A DNA stretch of 64,000 bases from Hymenobacter rubidus. Its GTDB lineage: Bacteria; Bacteroidota; Bacteroidia; Cytophagales; Hymenobacteraceae. The DNA is taken from positions 1 through 64,000 of the forward strand of contig NZ_JAERQF010000012.1 of assembly GCF_016734815.1 (NCBI RefSeq), in the 5' to 3' direction. Shown piece by piece: positions 51,864 to 60,919 of this stretch. Position numbers and translations under genes: made by a program. Positions within the stretch are counted from its first letter, which is position 1. Each line of letters begins with the position of its first letter. The notes under the pieces were generated by a model. That model searched no databases. It saw only the letters and a program-made list of their open reading frames with translations, and was not told the DNA's origin.

Positions 51864-52865
51864 ATGAAGGCATTTGTACTAACGCGTTATGGCAGCAACA
51901 AAGAGATACAGGCCGCCGAGATGCCGGAGCCGCTGGTAAAAGCGGATGATGTGTTGATTCAGGTGAAAGCGGCCAGCGTCAATCCGGTGGATTTCAAAAT
52001 CAGGGACGGGCAACTCAAACAGGTGTTGCCACTGCGCTTCCCGCATATTTTGGGCAACGATGCGGCCGGCGTGGTGGCACGGATTGGGGCGAATGTGACG
52101 CAGTTTAAGCCCGGCGACGAGGTATATGCCCGGGTCGACGTGGACCGAATGGGGGCTTTTGCCGAATATGTGGCGGTGAACGAAGCGGCCGTGGCCCCCA
52201 AACCAACGAGCAGCACTATGGAAGAGGCCGCTGCCATGCCGCTAGTGGCCCTCACGGCTTGGCAAACGCTGCGCGACGTGGGCAAGCTGCAACCCGGGCA
52301 ACGGGTGTTCATTCACGCCGGTTCGGGCGGTGTGGGCACGGTGGCCATTCAGCTGGCGAAACACTGGGGGGCCTTTGTGGCCACTACCACGAGCACGGCC
52401 AATGTGGAGTGGGTGCAAAAGCTGGGGGCCGACCTGGTCATCGACTACAAAAAAGAGGCGTTTGAAAACGTACTGGCGGGGTACGACCTCGTGTTGGACA
52501 CGCTGGGCGGCGAAGCGCTGGATAAGTCTTTCCAGGTGTTGAAAGCCGGCGGCAAAGTCGTTTCCGTGGCCGGGCCGCCCGACCCGCAGTTTGCCAAAGA
52601 ACAGGGCATGAATTGGTTTTTGCAGCAGGTGATACGGCTGCTCAGCTTCCGCGTCCGCCGGCTCGCGAAAAAGAACCAGGCCAGTTATTCCTTCCTGCTG
52701 ATGCACCCGAGCGGCGCGCAGCTGCGCGAGCTTGGAGCGCTCCTGGACGCCGGCATCGTACGCCCGGTGGTTGACCGGGTGTTCCCGTTTGAAGCCACCA
52801 AAGAAGCGTTGGAATACCTTGAAACCGGACGGGCCAAGGGCAAAGTCGTGGTTCGAATGAGCTGA
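51864..52865 (+). CDS. NADP-dependent quinone oxidoreductase-like MDR protein
   Basis: A 333-residue medium-chain dehydrogenase/reductase of the zinc-free quinone oxidoreductase group. GroES-like N-terminus: LIQVKAASVNPVDFKIRDG, FPHILGNDAAGVVARIG, FKPGDEVYARV. Rossmann segment: VFIHAGSGGVGTVAIQLAKHWGA and ADLVIDYKKEAF, LVLDTLGGEALDKSF. No structural-zinc Cys cluster is present. ATG 51864 (MKAFVLTRYG) gives the standard start. Likely reduces quinones or enones with NADPH. Confidence 0.92.
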   Translation: MKAFVLTRYGSNKEIQAAEMPEPLVKADDVLIQVKAASVNPVDFKIRDGQLKQVLPLRFPHILGNDAAGVVARIGANVTQFKPGDEVYARVDVDRMGAFAEYVAVNEAAVAPKPTSSTMEEAAAMPLVALTAWQTLRDVGKLQPGQRVFIHAGSGGVGTVAIQLAKHWGAFVATTTSTANVEWVQKLGADLVIDYKKEAFENVLAGYDLVLDTLGGEALDKSFQVLKAGGKVVSVAGPPDPQFAKEQGMNWFLQQVIRLLSFRVRRLAKKNQASYSFLLMHPSGAQLRELGALLDAGIVRPVVDRVFPFEATKEALEYLETGRAKGKVVVRMS

Positions 52866-53079
52866 TTATGCGGCAATGCATGACCTGGCGTGGGGGCAGG
52901 AATTTTGCGCGACGCCGCGGCCCGCTGCGGCAGCGGTGGGATGCTTTAGGAGCGTAAGAAGCGCTTTCCCAAAGCCCGGCTGTAACCCTGCGCCGGCCGG
53001 GCTAGTATGCCGCAGCTAACTCGTTGCCGGGTTGGGCGTGCTTTGCCTGATTCCAGCCTCTTATCACGGCCATTGCTTT

Positions 53080-53673
53080 ATGATTGACCATTTCACCGAA
53101 TTAGATAGGACCAAGCTGTTTCTGCTGTACCATCTGAACCCCGTGCATCCCAAAGCGCCGCCGGTACCCAAGGGGCCGTTGCTGCGGGTGGTCATTATCC
53201 GGCACGGCGAAAAGCCCACCGAGGGCGACAACCTTTCGGCCGAAGGGCTGGCCCGGGCGCTGGCCCTGCCCGACGTGCTTAATGAGCTGCTGCCCCGGCC
53301 CCCGGATTTCACCTACGTGCCGTGCATCGGCACCGACAAAGAGGAAACCACCCGCGTGCGGATGATGCAAACCGTGCTGCCCTACGCCGTGCAGCACAAC
53401 CTGACCATCAACAGCGACTACGCACCCGACGAAATCAAGGGCCTCGCGAAAGAGCTGCGGCGCCTCCGCGGCACCGTGCTGCTGGTGTGGGAGCACCACA
53501 ACATTGTGAAAATAGCCGAGGCCCTGGGCATCGAAGAACCCCAGCAGTGGCCCGACGATGACTACGACAGCATCTGGAGCATCACGTTCAAAAAAGGCCG
53601 CCCCAAGGGGAAAGCCCGGCAGCCGGTGCTCAAAAAGAGCCGCCAGGGCATTGAGCCGGCGGCCGGTTCGTAG
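53080..53673 (+). CDS. Histidine phosphatase superfamily-like protein
   Basis: A 197-residue cytoplasmic protein. RVVIIRHGEKPTEGDNLSAEG contains the RHG nucleophile motif (R41, H42, G43) followed by the EKP variant and LSAEGLARALALP. The second half has LRGTVLLVWEHHNIVKIAEALG, where the catalytic second His lies. The C-terminus is basic (KKGRPKGKARQPVLKKSRQG). This subgroup is small and uncharacterised to my knowledge; the substrate is unknown. The ATG at 53080 is used; shorter starts are possible. Confidence 0.78.
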   Translation: MIDHFTELDRTKLFLLYHLNPVHPKAPPVPKGPLLRVVIIRHGEKPTEGDNLSAEGLARALALPDVLNELLPRPPDFTYVPCIGTDKEETTRVRMMQTVLPYAVQHNLTINSDYAPDEIKGLAKELRRLRGTVLLVWEHHNIVKIAEALGIEEPQQWPDDDYDSIWSITFKKGRPKGKARQPVLKKSRQGIEPAAGS

Positions 53674-53737
53674 TCCGAGCCCCTGTCGGTGCGCGGCCCG
53701 CGCCCTCCCCCTTTCACCTCCTCTGCTTCCGGTAATC

Positions 53738-54475
53738 ATGCGGATGAACACGCTGCGCAATACGGTGCTGGGCTGGCTGCTGGCCGGCCTCGGCGCCTGC
53801 TCCCCAAACGCTACTTCGGAAGTGCGGGTGGAAGGCAAAACCACCGCCGATGGTCACCAATACACCCTGTTTTATCCCCAGGGCCTGGCCGTGCGGGTGA
53901 TGACCGTGCGGCCGGACGTGGCCGACGGCCGCTACCAGCTCAGCGTGGCCGCCGCCTACACCGATTTGGACACCGGCCAGCCCCTCGACCTGCTGGTGAG
54001 CAACGGCCGCCTGCGCCAGGCCCGGGCCCAGGTGGGCTTTCTGGATGGCGTGCTCACCCTGCTCGGCGACTCGCTCACCATTGCCCGAATTCCCATGGGC
54101 CAGTCGCCGCCCCTGGCGGAGCTGGAGCGCGTGGGCAGCCACCGGGGCACGGTGCTGCTACAGGAGCTGCTGGTATTTGAGGGCCGGAACCTGCGTGCCG
54201 CCGGCGGGGCCGTTTTCCAGCGTCGGGCCCTGGTGGAGCTGGCGGGCCGCCGGTTTGTGGTGGTGGAAAGTACTTCGGATGCGATGACCATGCAGCAGTT
54301 TGCCGACGACCTGCTGGAGCTGGGCGCCCGCAACACCCTGTACCTGGACATGGGCGGCTGGGACGAAGGCTGGTACAAAACCGGCCCCCAGGTGGTGAAG
54401 CTGGGCCACCGCCGCACCGACACGGCCCGGCAGTCGAACTGGCTGGCGTTTGTGAAGCGGGATTCGGCCGATTGA
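53738..54475 (+). CDS. Phosphodiester glycosidase-like lipoprotein
   Basis: A 245-residue predicted lipoprotein: TVLGWLLAGLGACSP (lipobox LGAC). The mature part has VRVMTVRPD, LLVSNGRLRQARAQVGFLDGVLTLLG in part, and the C-terminal [53 protein letters not shown], cited in parts (FADDLLELGARNTLYLDMGG). The last segment resembles the L-x-x-LGa-x-x-AL-x-LDGGgS motif of the NAGPA phosphodiester glycosidase family, with DMGG replacing DGGG. Family call by pattern; activity is doubtful given the variant motif. Confidence 0.55.
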   Translation: MRMNTLRNTVLGWLLAGLGACSPNATSEVRVEGKTTADGHQYTLFYPQGLAVRVMTVRPDVADGRYQLSVAAAYTDLDTGQPLDLLVSNGRLRQARAQVGFLDGVLTLLGDSLTIARIPMGQSPPLAELERVGSHRGTVLLQELLVFEGRNLRAAGGAVFQRRALVELAGRRFVVVESTSDAMTMQQFADDLLELGARNTLYLDMGGWDEGWYKTGPQVVKLGHRRTDTARQSNWLAFVKRDSAD

Positions 54476-54510
54476 ACAACACCCCCGCCCAACCGGGCTG
54501 ACGCGCTTTC

Positions 54511-55350
54511 TTACCGGGGCACCACATCAAACCGCGCCCGGTACACGGTGGTATCGGCGGGGCCGAAAAGGATACGGCGGTTGGCTTTCTCTTTCAGCTC
54601 AAAGTCGCCGTTGAGGGTGAATTTTACCTCCGTCACCTTGTAGCCGGTGTGCGTGGTGACGACAGCGCGGTAGAGGCTGTCTTTCCGGATGGGCGTCAGC
54701 AGCAGGTCGGAATCCCAGCTCAGGGGCTTGTCGCGGCCGCGCAGGCCCACTTGCTGCACGTTGGGGTGGCCGCTCACGTCGAGCAGGTACACCACGGTTT
54801 TGTCGTGGGCTGGCTGCACGCAGCCGGGCAGCAACAGTGCCGCCACGGCCAGCGCAACCAAGCCAGGCCGGAGGCGCGGCACCGCCGGTTTCGTCAGCAA
54901 ATAGTCGAGCCCGAAGCGGCCGGAACCCAGCACCAATGCCGGCAAAGCGGCCCACAGAAAGCCGGCAGCCGGCAGCATGTTCCACAGCCCTTGCTGCCAT
55001 TGCTGCATAAACATGGCCACCAGCATGGTGCAGCACACTAGCAATGCGGCCGGCCGCGTGAGCAGCCCCAGCACCAGCAGCACGCCGCCGATGGCTTCGC
55101 TGAAGGCCCCCATCCAGGCGAAGAAATTGGGAAACAGCGCGAAGATGCCCCCGTAGGCCGCCACATCCTGCGGAAACCAGAAGGCCACCTCAAACAAGCC
55201 CAGGTTGTTGTCGGGCGGCGACCAGGGCAGGCCGAATTTGGCGGCCCCGAAATTGGCGGCCAGCAGGTAGCCGCACACGATGCGCGGGAGGGCAAGCAGG
55301 GCGTCCTGCCACCAATGTGGCAGGGTGAGGGGGCGACAAAGCTGACGCAT
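54511..55350 (-). CDS. DoxX-like membrane protein fused to a lipoprotein-like beta domain
   Basis: A 279-residue protein. Residues about 15-150 have four TM helices and DoxX features (LPRIVCGYLLAANFGAAKFG, FSEAIGGVLLVLGLLTRPAALLVCCTMLVAMF in part, FLWAALPALVLGSGRFGLDYLL). A further helix runs into VALAVAALLLPGCVQP, which looks like a lipoprotein signal with a lipobox LPGC. The C-terminal 90 residues (YLLDVSGHPNVQQVGLRG, LTPIRKDSLYRAVVTTHTGYKVTEVKFTLNGDFE in part) form a beta-rich module like starch-binding or esterase N-terminal domains. The fusion is continuous in frame with no stop. Confidence 0.7.
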   Translation of the reverse strand: MRQLCRPLTLPHWWQDALLALPRIVCGYLLAANFGAAKFGLPWSPPDNNLGLFEVAFWFPQDVAAYGGIFALFPNFFAWMGAFSEAIGGVLLVLGLLTRPAALLVCCTMLVAMFMQQWQQGLWNMLPAAGFLWAALPALVLGSGRFGLDYLLTKPAVPRLRPGLVALAVAALLLPGCVQPAHDKTVVYLLDVSGHPNVQQVGLRGRDKPLSWDSDLLLTPIRKDSLYRAVVTTHTGYKVTEVKFTLNGDFELKEKANRRILFGPADTTVYRARFDVVPR

Positions 55351-55543
55351 AAAAAAGGGAGGAAATGAGCCGCAGGGCCTGGGCCCAGGCAGCGCCTGAT
55401 GAACCCGACAAAGGTGAAGCGTCGGGTTGGGCGCCGGGGCTCAAATCATCCGTTGGCCCGTCTCAACTTATAATTTGGGGCAGATTGGCTGCATTGGAGG
55501 GCTATTTTGAGACTAGCCCGGGCGCGTGGTGCTATCTTCCCTT

Positions 55544-56362
55544 ATGCATCACCAGGAATTTGAGCCCCCGGCGGCGTTAGCCGAAACCATCAAGTGCCTG
55601 TGGTATGACCGGCTGGAATTCGGGGCAGCGCCCACGGCCTTCGAGGTTCAGCCGGACGGCTACGCGGAAATCATCTTTTACTTCGGCAGCCCCTGCGGCG
55701 TGGCTACCCCGGCGGGCGTGCAGAGGCTGCCCTCCCCTTTTATGGTGGGGCTACTCAACCAGCCGGCGCATTTCTACGCGCAAAACCGGCTGGAAATCAT
55801 CGGCATTCGGTGTTTCCCCTGGACGGTATTCGACCTGCTTGGCCTGCCGCCCGCGCAGGATGGCGTGCGCGTGATGCGGCACCCCATTGCCGGGCTGCAG
55901 GCGCCTTTGGCGCAGTGGTTGGAGGCCGGAAAAATTGCCGAAGCCCTGGCGGAGGTGAAACGGTATTTCCTGCAACGCCACCCCGATGCCGCCCCCGGCC
56001 CGCTGCTGGCGAAAGCCGGCGGGGCCATGCGCGCCGCCGGCGGCACCCTGCCGGTGAGCCAGGTGGCCGCGGCGGCCCACGCCACGGTGCGCACCCTGGA
56101 ACGAAGGTTTAAGCAAGCGGCAGGCTACACGGTGAAAGACATATCTAGCCTGATGCGGTTCGAACAGGCCCGCAACCACTTGTGGCACCATCCGTCGGCC
56201 AGCCTGGCCGGCCTGGCGCACGAGCTGGGCTACACCGACCAGGCCCACCTGAGCCGGGAATTCAAGCGTTACAGCGGCACCACGCCCGCCGCCTTTGCCC
56301 GCAAAGCCCGGAGCCGGCAGCAGGCGGTAAGCCCCGATTTTGTCGCGTTTCTACAAGACTAA
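55544..56362 (+). CDS. AraC family transcriptional regulator
   Basis: A 272-residue regulator. N-terminal sensor part of the DUF6597/AraC-associated type (EFEPPAALAETIKCLWYDRL, VQPDGYAEIIFYFGSP, FMVGLLNQPAHFYAQNRLEIIGIRCFPWTVFDLLG in pieces). C-terminal double HTH: VSQVAAAAHATVRTLERRFKQAAGYTVKDI and SLAGLAHELGYTDQAHLSREFKRYSGTTPAAF in pieces, with the canonical ARxxL / GYxDQxHLxRxFK. The next gene starts 27 bp downstream on the same strand, so it probably regulates or is co-expressed with the FAD monooxygenase. Confidence 0.92.
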   Translation: MHHQEFEPPAALAETIKCLWYDRLEFGAAPTAFEVQPDGYAEIIFYFGSPCGVATPAGVQRLPSPFMVGLLNQPAHFYAQNRLEIIGIRCFPWTVFDLLGLPPAQDGVRVMRHPIAGLQAPLAQWLEAGKIAEALAEVKRYFLQRHPDAAPGPLLAKAGGAMRAAGGTLPVSQVAAAAHATVRTLERRFKQAAGYTVKDISSLMRFEQARNHLWHHPSASLAGLAHELGYTDQAHLSREFKRYSGTTPAAFARKARSRQQAVSPDFVAFLQD

Positions 56363-56389
56363 GGAACGAGGCCGCCAGAGCTTTGTGGC

Positions 56390-57928
56390 ATGAAAACCAC
56401 TCTGAAAAGCGCGGGCTCCACCCCCAATCAACCGATTATTTACGACGTCATTATTGCCGGGGCCGGGCCGGTGGGGTTGTTCCTGGCCTGCGAGCTGGGC
56501 CTGGCCGGCTGCTCGGTGCTGCTGCTGGAAAAAGCCGAAAACCCGCACTCGCCCCTAAAGCAGCGGCCCTTTGGTATCCGGGGCCTCAACGCCCCTTCGG
56601 TGGAAGCGCTGCACCGCCGGGGACTGCTGCAGGAGCTAGAGCTGCACAAGCGCCTCAAAAACCCGCACCAGAACACCGAACCAGAAACCCGTCGCCAGGC
56701 CGGGCACTTCGCCGGCATCCCCTTTTATGAGGCCGATGTTGACCCCAAGCAGTGGCCCTACCGCTTGCCCAGCGCCACCGCAACCAGCCTCTTATCGGAA
56801 CTGGCTGAGTTGGAAACGGTGCTCACGCGCCGCGCCGAAGCCCTGGGCGTTGAAATCAGGCGCGGGCTTGGGGTGACGGGCTTAGAGCAATCCGAAGCTG
56901 GCGTTACGGTGCAGGCCGATGTCCACACTTTCGCGGGCCAGTGGCTGGTGGGCTGCGATGGCGGCCGGAGCGTGGTGCGCAAGCTGGGCGGATTTGAGTT
57001 TGCCGGCACCGAGCCCGAGTTCACCGGCTATACCGCTCAGGTGAACCTGGCCGACCCCGAGAAGCTCCGCCCTGGCCGCAACCTGACCCCCACCGGTATG
57101 TACCTGCAGTCGCAGCCCGGCTACCTCATCATTCAAGATTTTGACGGCGGCACATTCCACACTTCCGGCCAGCCCGTCACGCGTGAGCACGTGCAGGCGG
57201 TGCTCCGCCGCATCTCCGGCACCGACGTCACCATCAGCGCCCTGCATCTGGCCACCACCTGGACCGACCGGGCCCGGCAGGCCACCTCTTACCGCCACGG
57301 CCGGGTGCTGCTGGCCGGCGATGCCGCGCATATTCATTCGCCGCTGGGCGGCCAAGGGCTCAACCTGGGCCTGGGCGATGCCCTGAACCTGGGCTGGAAG
57401 CTGGCGGCCACCCTCCGCGGGCAAGCGCCGGCCGGGCTGCTGGACAGCTACTGCACCGAGCGCTACCCCATTGGCGCGTGCGTGCTGGACTGGTCCCGCG
57501 CCCAAGTGGCCCTCATGAGCCCCCAGGGCCGTGCGCTACATGCCATCGTCCGCGACTTGCTGGCCACGCGCGACGGGGCCACCTATTTCGCCGGCCGTGT
57601 CTGGGGCATCGGCACGCACTACGACCTCGGCGCGGTCCACCCGCTGGCCGGCCACAGCGCGCCCAACTTCGCTTTCGACGACGGCACGACGCTAGGCGAC
57701 CTCTTGCAAGATGGCCAGGGCCTACTGCTTGATTTTGAAGATAATGCCTCGCTGAAAACCGCGACGGAGGCGTATGGCGGCCAACTGAAGTATGCGGCCC
57801 GTCAGGCGCAGGCGCAGCTGGGCTTAAGCGCGGTGCTCATCCGGCCCGACGGTGTGGTGGCTTGGGCAGCGGATGAAATCCCTGATGCGAGCGCATTCCA
57901 ACAAGCGGCGGCCCGCTGGTTTGCCTGA
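56390..57928 (+). CDS. FAD-dependent aromatic monooxygenase
   Basis: A 512-residue class A flavoprotein monooxygenase (PHBH fold, PheA/TfdB/Rox-like). FAD motif DVIIAGAGPVGLFLACELGLAG at about 19-40; LVGCDGGRSVVRKLG (the DG motif); VLLAGDAAHIHSPLGGQGLNLGLGDALNLGWKLA (GD motif) at about 307-340. The C-terminal thioredoxin-like part (about 425-512: DLLQDGQGLLLDFEDNAS, VLIRPDGVVAWAADE) lacks a CxxC. Members hydroxylate phenols, polyketides or rifampicin. Pairing with an AraC regulator suggests an inducible detoxification or catabolic step; substrate unknown. Confidence 0.9.
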   Translation: MKTTLKSAGSTPNQPIIYDVIIAGAGPVGLFLACELGLAGCSVLLLEKAENPHSPLKQRPFGIRGLNAPSVEALHRRGLLQELELHKRLKNPHQNTEPETRRQAGHFAGIPFYEADVDPKQWPYRLPSATATSLLSELAELETVLTRRAEALGVEIRRGLGVTGLEQSEAGVTVQADVHTFAGQWLVGCDGGRSVVRKLGGFEFAGTEPEFTGYTAQVNLADPEKLRPGRNLTPTGMYLQSQPGYLIIQDFDGGTFHTSGQPVTREHVQAVLRRISGTDVTISALHLATTWTDRARQATSYRHGRVLLAGDAAHIHSPLGGQGLNLGLGDALNLGWKLAATLRGQAPAGLLDSYCTERYPIGACVLDWSRAQVALMSPQGRALHAIVRDLLATRDGATYFAGRVWGIGTHYDLGAVHPLAGHSAPNFAFDDGTTLGDLLQDGQGLLLDFEDNASLKTATEAYGGQLKYAARQAQAQLGLSAVLIRPDGVVAWAADEIPDASAFQQAAARWFA

Positions 57929-58047
57929 ACGTATTCAGCCCCAAACTTCTCTGGCGCGCTACCAGAAATCAACAAGGGAGTTGCCACATTGAGCCCTCGC
58001 CTCACCCAAATAAATGGTTGAAAAATACCCAACCGGCCGTTTGGGGC

Positions 58048-58077
58048 TTGGCGCGCAGAGTGCCGGGCCTACTTTTG
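58048..58077 (+). promoter_or_regulatory. Bacteroidota-type promoter of the acyl-CoA synthetase gene
   Basis: TTG at 58048-58050, spacer 19 nt, TACTTTTG at 58070-58077 (exact TAnnTTTG). The spacing is optimal. Start codon 51 bp downstream at 58129. The best complete promoter match in the window besides that of the toxin-antitoxin pair. Confidence 0.7.
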
Positions 58078-58128
58078 AAGGAATAACCACTTCTCTAACG
58101 GCGCAAGCCGACGCTTCCCTCCCCTTTT

Positions 58129-60066
58129 ATGCCGGGCTACCGCAACCTCGACGACATCCTCACCCTTGAGCAAACCCCGCTGGCGGCCCAGCCGGTGCCC
58201 GCCCACACCCTGGCCCTGCTGGAGCGCGGCCGCGACCGCAACCCGGCGGCGCTGGCCCTGCGCTTCGTGTTCAGCGGCGAGCGGCCCACCGAGTCGGTCG
58301 ATTTCAGCTACGCGCAGTTGGTGCAGCGCTGCTACCAGACGGCCAACATGCTGCACGAGATGGGCGTGGGGCCCACCGACGTGGTGTCGTACCTGTTGCC
58401 CAACCTGCCCGAAACGCACTTCACGCTCTGGGGCGGGCAGGCGGCCGGCATCGTCAACCCGCTGAACCCGCTGCTGGAGCCGGCCCAGATTGCCGAAATC
58501 CTGAACGCGGCCGGCACCAAGGTGCTGGTCACGCTGCGTGCTTTCCCCAAAACCGACATCTGGCAGAAGGTACAGGCCGTGGCTCCGCTGGTGCCCTCGC
58601 TGCGCACGGTCATTGCCGTCGATTTGCTGCACTACCTACCTGCAGCGCAGCGGCTGCTACTTGGCGGGCTGCGGCTGGTGCAGCCCAAGCTGAGGTTGCC
58701 GGGCATTCGGGTGATGGATTTTGCTGAAGCCAGCCGCCGCCAGGCGTCGGACCGACTGGTGTCGGGCCGGCAGCTCGCGCCCACCGATGTGGCCTGCTAC
58801 TTCCACACCGGCGGCACCACGGGCACGCCCAAAATCGCGCCCCTCACCCACTACAATATTACGAGTACAACCTACGCCTCCTCGCAGCTGCTGGGCGGCG
58901 AGGCCGCGCCCGAGCGGCTGGTGTTCTTCTGCGGGCTGCCGCTGTTCCACGTCAATGGCGTGGTGGTGACGGGCAGCGTGCCGTGGCTGCTGGGCCACAC
59001 GGTGGTGCTGGGCAGCCCGGCGGGCTACCGGGGGCCGGGCATTCTCGATAACTTCTGGCCGCTGGTGGCGCACTACCGCATCTCGCTGTTCAGCGGCGTG
59101 CCCACTATTTTCAGCAAGCTGCTCACGCTGCCCGTGGAGGGGCACGATTTGAGCTCGTTGCGCTACGCCATCTGCGGGGCCGCACCGCTGCCCGTGGAGC
59201 TGCTGCGGGCCTTCGAGCAGCGCACCAAGCTGCGGCTGGTGGAAGGCTACGGCTTCACCGAGGGCAGCTGCATCAGCGTGGTGGGGCCGCTGGCGGGGGC
59301 GCCCATGCCGGGCAGCATCGGCCTGCGCGTGCCCTACCAGGACGTGCGCATTGTGGTGCTCGACGAGCAAACCGGCGCGTTCCAGCGCTTTGCCGAGCCC
59401 GAGGAAAGCGGCGTGATGGTGGTGCGGGGCAGCAATATCTTCCACGGCTACCTGCAGCCCGAGCACAACAAAGGCATCTGGGTGGACACCGGCGATGGCC
59501 AGGGCCCCTACTACAACACCGGCGACCTGGGCCGGATGGACGCGCAGGCCGGCTTCTACATCACGGGCCGCAAAAAGGAGCTCATCATCCGCGGCGGCCA
59601 CAACATCGACCCCAAGGTGATAGAGGACGCCCTGATGGCCCACCCCGCCGTGGCCCTGGCGGCCGCCATCGGCAGCCCCGATGCCCACGCCGGCGAGCTG
59701 CCCGTGGCCTACGTGACCCTAAAGCCCAACCAAACGGTGTCGGAAGCCGAGCTGCGCTCCTTCGCCGAAACCCACATTCCCGAGCGCGCCGCCTGGCCCA
59801 AGCAGGTGTACACGGCCGCCGAGCTGCCGCTCACGGCCATCGGCAAAATCTTTAAGCCGGCCCTGGCCAAGCAGGAAATCAGCCGGGTGTATGCGCGCCA
59901 GCTGGCGGCAGTGCCGAACCTGACCGTGGACGCCCTCACCGTGCGCGACGACCGGCAGCGGGGCCTGGTGGCCGACATCACGGTTTCGGGCGCGGCCACC
60001 GACGAGCAAGTTGCCCAAGCCCTGCTCGGCCTGGCCGTGCCCTACGACGTGCGCCGGCTGGCCTAA
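58129..60066 (+). CDS. Acyl-CoA synthetase (AMP-forming)
   Basis: A 645-residue ANL-superfamily enzyme. P-loop YFHTGGTTGTPKIAPLTH (about 224-241), LFHVNGVVVTG, adenylation motif VEGYGFTEGS, YYNTGDLGRMDAQAGFYITGRKKELIIRGGHNIDP in pieces (TGDLG; GRKKELIIRGGHNI), and the catalytic Lys in LTAIGKIFKPAL (about 576). A C-terminal extension of about 60 residues follows the usual end. No signal peptide; it activates a fatty or organic acid as acyl-CoA. In this family proteins starting YRNLDDI are annotated simply as acyl-CoA synthetase. Could feed 3-hydroxyacyl-CoA or IcmF steps, but that is inference. Confidence 0.92.
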   Translation: MPGYRNLDDILTLEQTPLAAQPVPAHTLALLERGRDRNPAALALRFVFSGERPTESVDFSYAQLVQRCYQTANMLHEMGVGPTDVVSYLLPNLPETHFTLWGGQAAGIVNPLNPLLEPAQIAEILNAAGTKVLVTLRAFPKTDIWQKVQAVAPLVPSLRTVIAVDLLHYLPAAQRLLLGGLRLVQPKLRLPGIRVMDFAEASRRQASDRLVSGRQLAPTDVACYFHTGGTTGTPKIAPLTHYNITSTTYASSQLLGGEAAPERLVFFCGLPLFHVNGVVVTGSVPWLLGHTVVLGSPAGYRGPGILDNFWPLVAHYRISLFSGVPTIFSKLLTLPVEGHDLSSLRYAICGAAPLPVELLRAFEQRTKLRLVEGYGFTEGSCISVVGPLAGAPMPGSIGLRVPYQDVRIVVLDEQTGAFQRFAEPEESGVMVVRGSNIFHGYLQPEHNKGIWVDTGDGQGPYYNTGDLGRMDAQAGFYITGRKKELIIRGGHNIDPKVIEDALMAHPAVALAAAIGSPDAHAGELPVAYVTLKPNQTVSEAELRSFAETHIPERAAWPKQVYTAAELPLTAIGKIFKPALAKQEISRVYARQLAAVPNLTVDALTVRDDRQRGLVADITVSGAATDEQVAQALLGLAVPYDVRRLA

Positions 60067-60103
60067 TGCCCGCGTGGGCATGCCTGCCGACCTTTGCCGG
60101 CCC

Positions 60104-60718
60104 ATGCAGCACCTTCTTGACCTCACTACCTGGAACCGGCGCGAGCATTTTGCTTTCTTTTCCGCGTTCGAGGCGCCTTTTTTTGGCCGCGTGGCCACCG
60201 TCGACTCCACCCGCGCCCGGGCCGATGCCAAGCGGCTGGGCGGGGCGTTTTTCCTGTATTACCTGCACCCGGCCCTGCACACCGTGAACCATGTGGCAGG
60301 CTTTCGCTACCGCATCGAGAGATGCAGCGCGAAGGCAAAAACCTGCACGTGGGCCTGACCCGCGAGGAGCTGCAGAGGGCCTGCGGCTAAGGCCCCTTGC
60401 CACCGTGGAAAACACGTACAGCCACGCCCAGGGCACCACCGTGCAGCTGCCCCACGGCGCCTATCCCGGCGGCGAAGAAGTGCTCGACCTGTGCGAGCAG
60501 TACGGCGTTCCGTTCATCTCCTTTTTCTCGCTGGCGCACGGCCTGCCCAAGGCCGGCAACAAACTGACCGAACTGGCCCGCAAGCACACCGCCACCGAAG
60601 CCCAGCTGAACCTTGCCTGGCTGCTGCCCATTGCGGGCGCGTCGTCGTGGGCCCACCTGCGCGAGAACCTCAAGCCGAAATCCAGCTCAGCGCCGAAGAC
60701 ATGGCGTATCTGGACTAG
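60104..60718 (+). pseudogene. Chimeric remnant: CAT-like acetyltransferase N-terminus joined to a broken aldo/keto reductase
   Basis: From ATG 60104 the frame encodes TTWNRREHFAFFSAFEAPFF, GRVATVDSTRARADAKRLGG and FFLYYLHPALHTVNHVAGFR-YRIE. This is the N-terminal third of a CatA-type acetyltransferase. At 60317-60321 (GAGAG) homology switches to aldo/keto reductase: EMQREGKNLHVGLTREELQRACG then a TAA. In a second frame ATVENTYSHAQ, EEVLDLCEQYGVPFISFFSL, LARKHTATEAQLNLAWLL and GASSWAHLRENL follow. In a third frame AEIQLSAEDMAYLD ends at TAG 60716-60718. The catalytic His of the acetyltransferase and the catalytic Tyr/Lys of the reductase are absent. So a deletion and at least two frameshifts made this relic. 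Confidence 0.75.
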
Positions 60719-60906
60719 CCGTTGGGCGGCCGCCGGGCCGGCAGGTCCCCGGCAGCCAGCGCCAAGCCAGTGCACACGGTGCCCCGGCGGGTGGCCGGCA
60801 TCGTGCAATGGAACGAAGCATCCCTTAGGCGCTTTAACGAGTCGTTGGGGCGTAAAAGGATGCTTTTTTCACGTATGACGACAACCCGTATTTTTTCGCC
60901 AAAAGC

Positions 60907-60914
60907 TATTTTTG
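60907..60914 (+). promoter_or_regulatory. Possible -7 box overlapping the start region of the OmpA gene
   Basis: TATTTTTG matches TAnnTTTG and ends 5 bp before ATG 60920, which would give a leaderless or nearly leaderless mRNA. No good -33 box is seen. This argues for the 60920 start over longer in-frame starts. Confidence 0.4.
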
Positions 60915-60919
60915 CCCGC

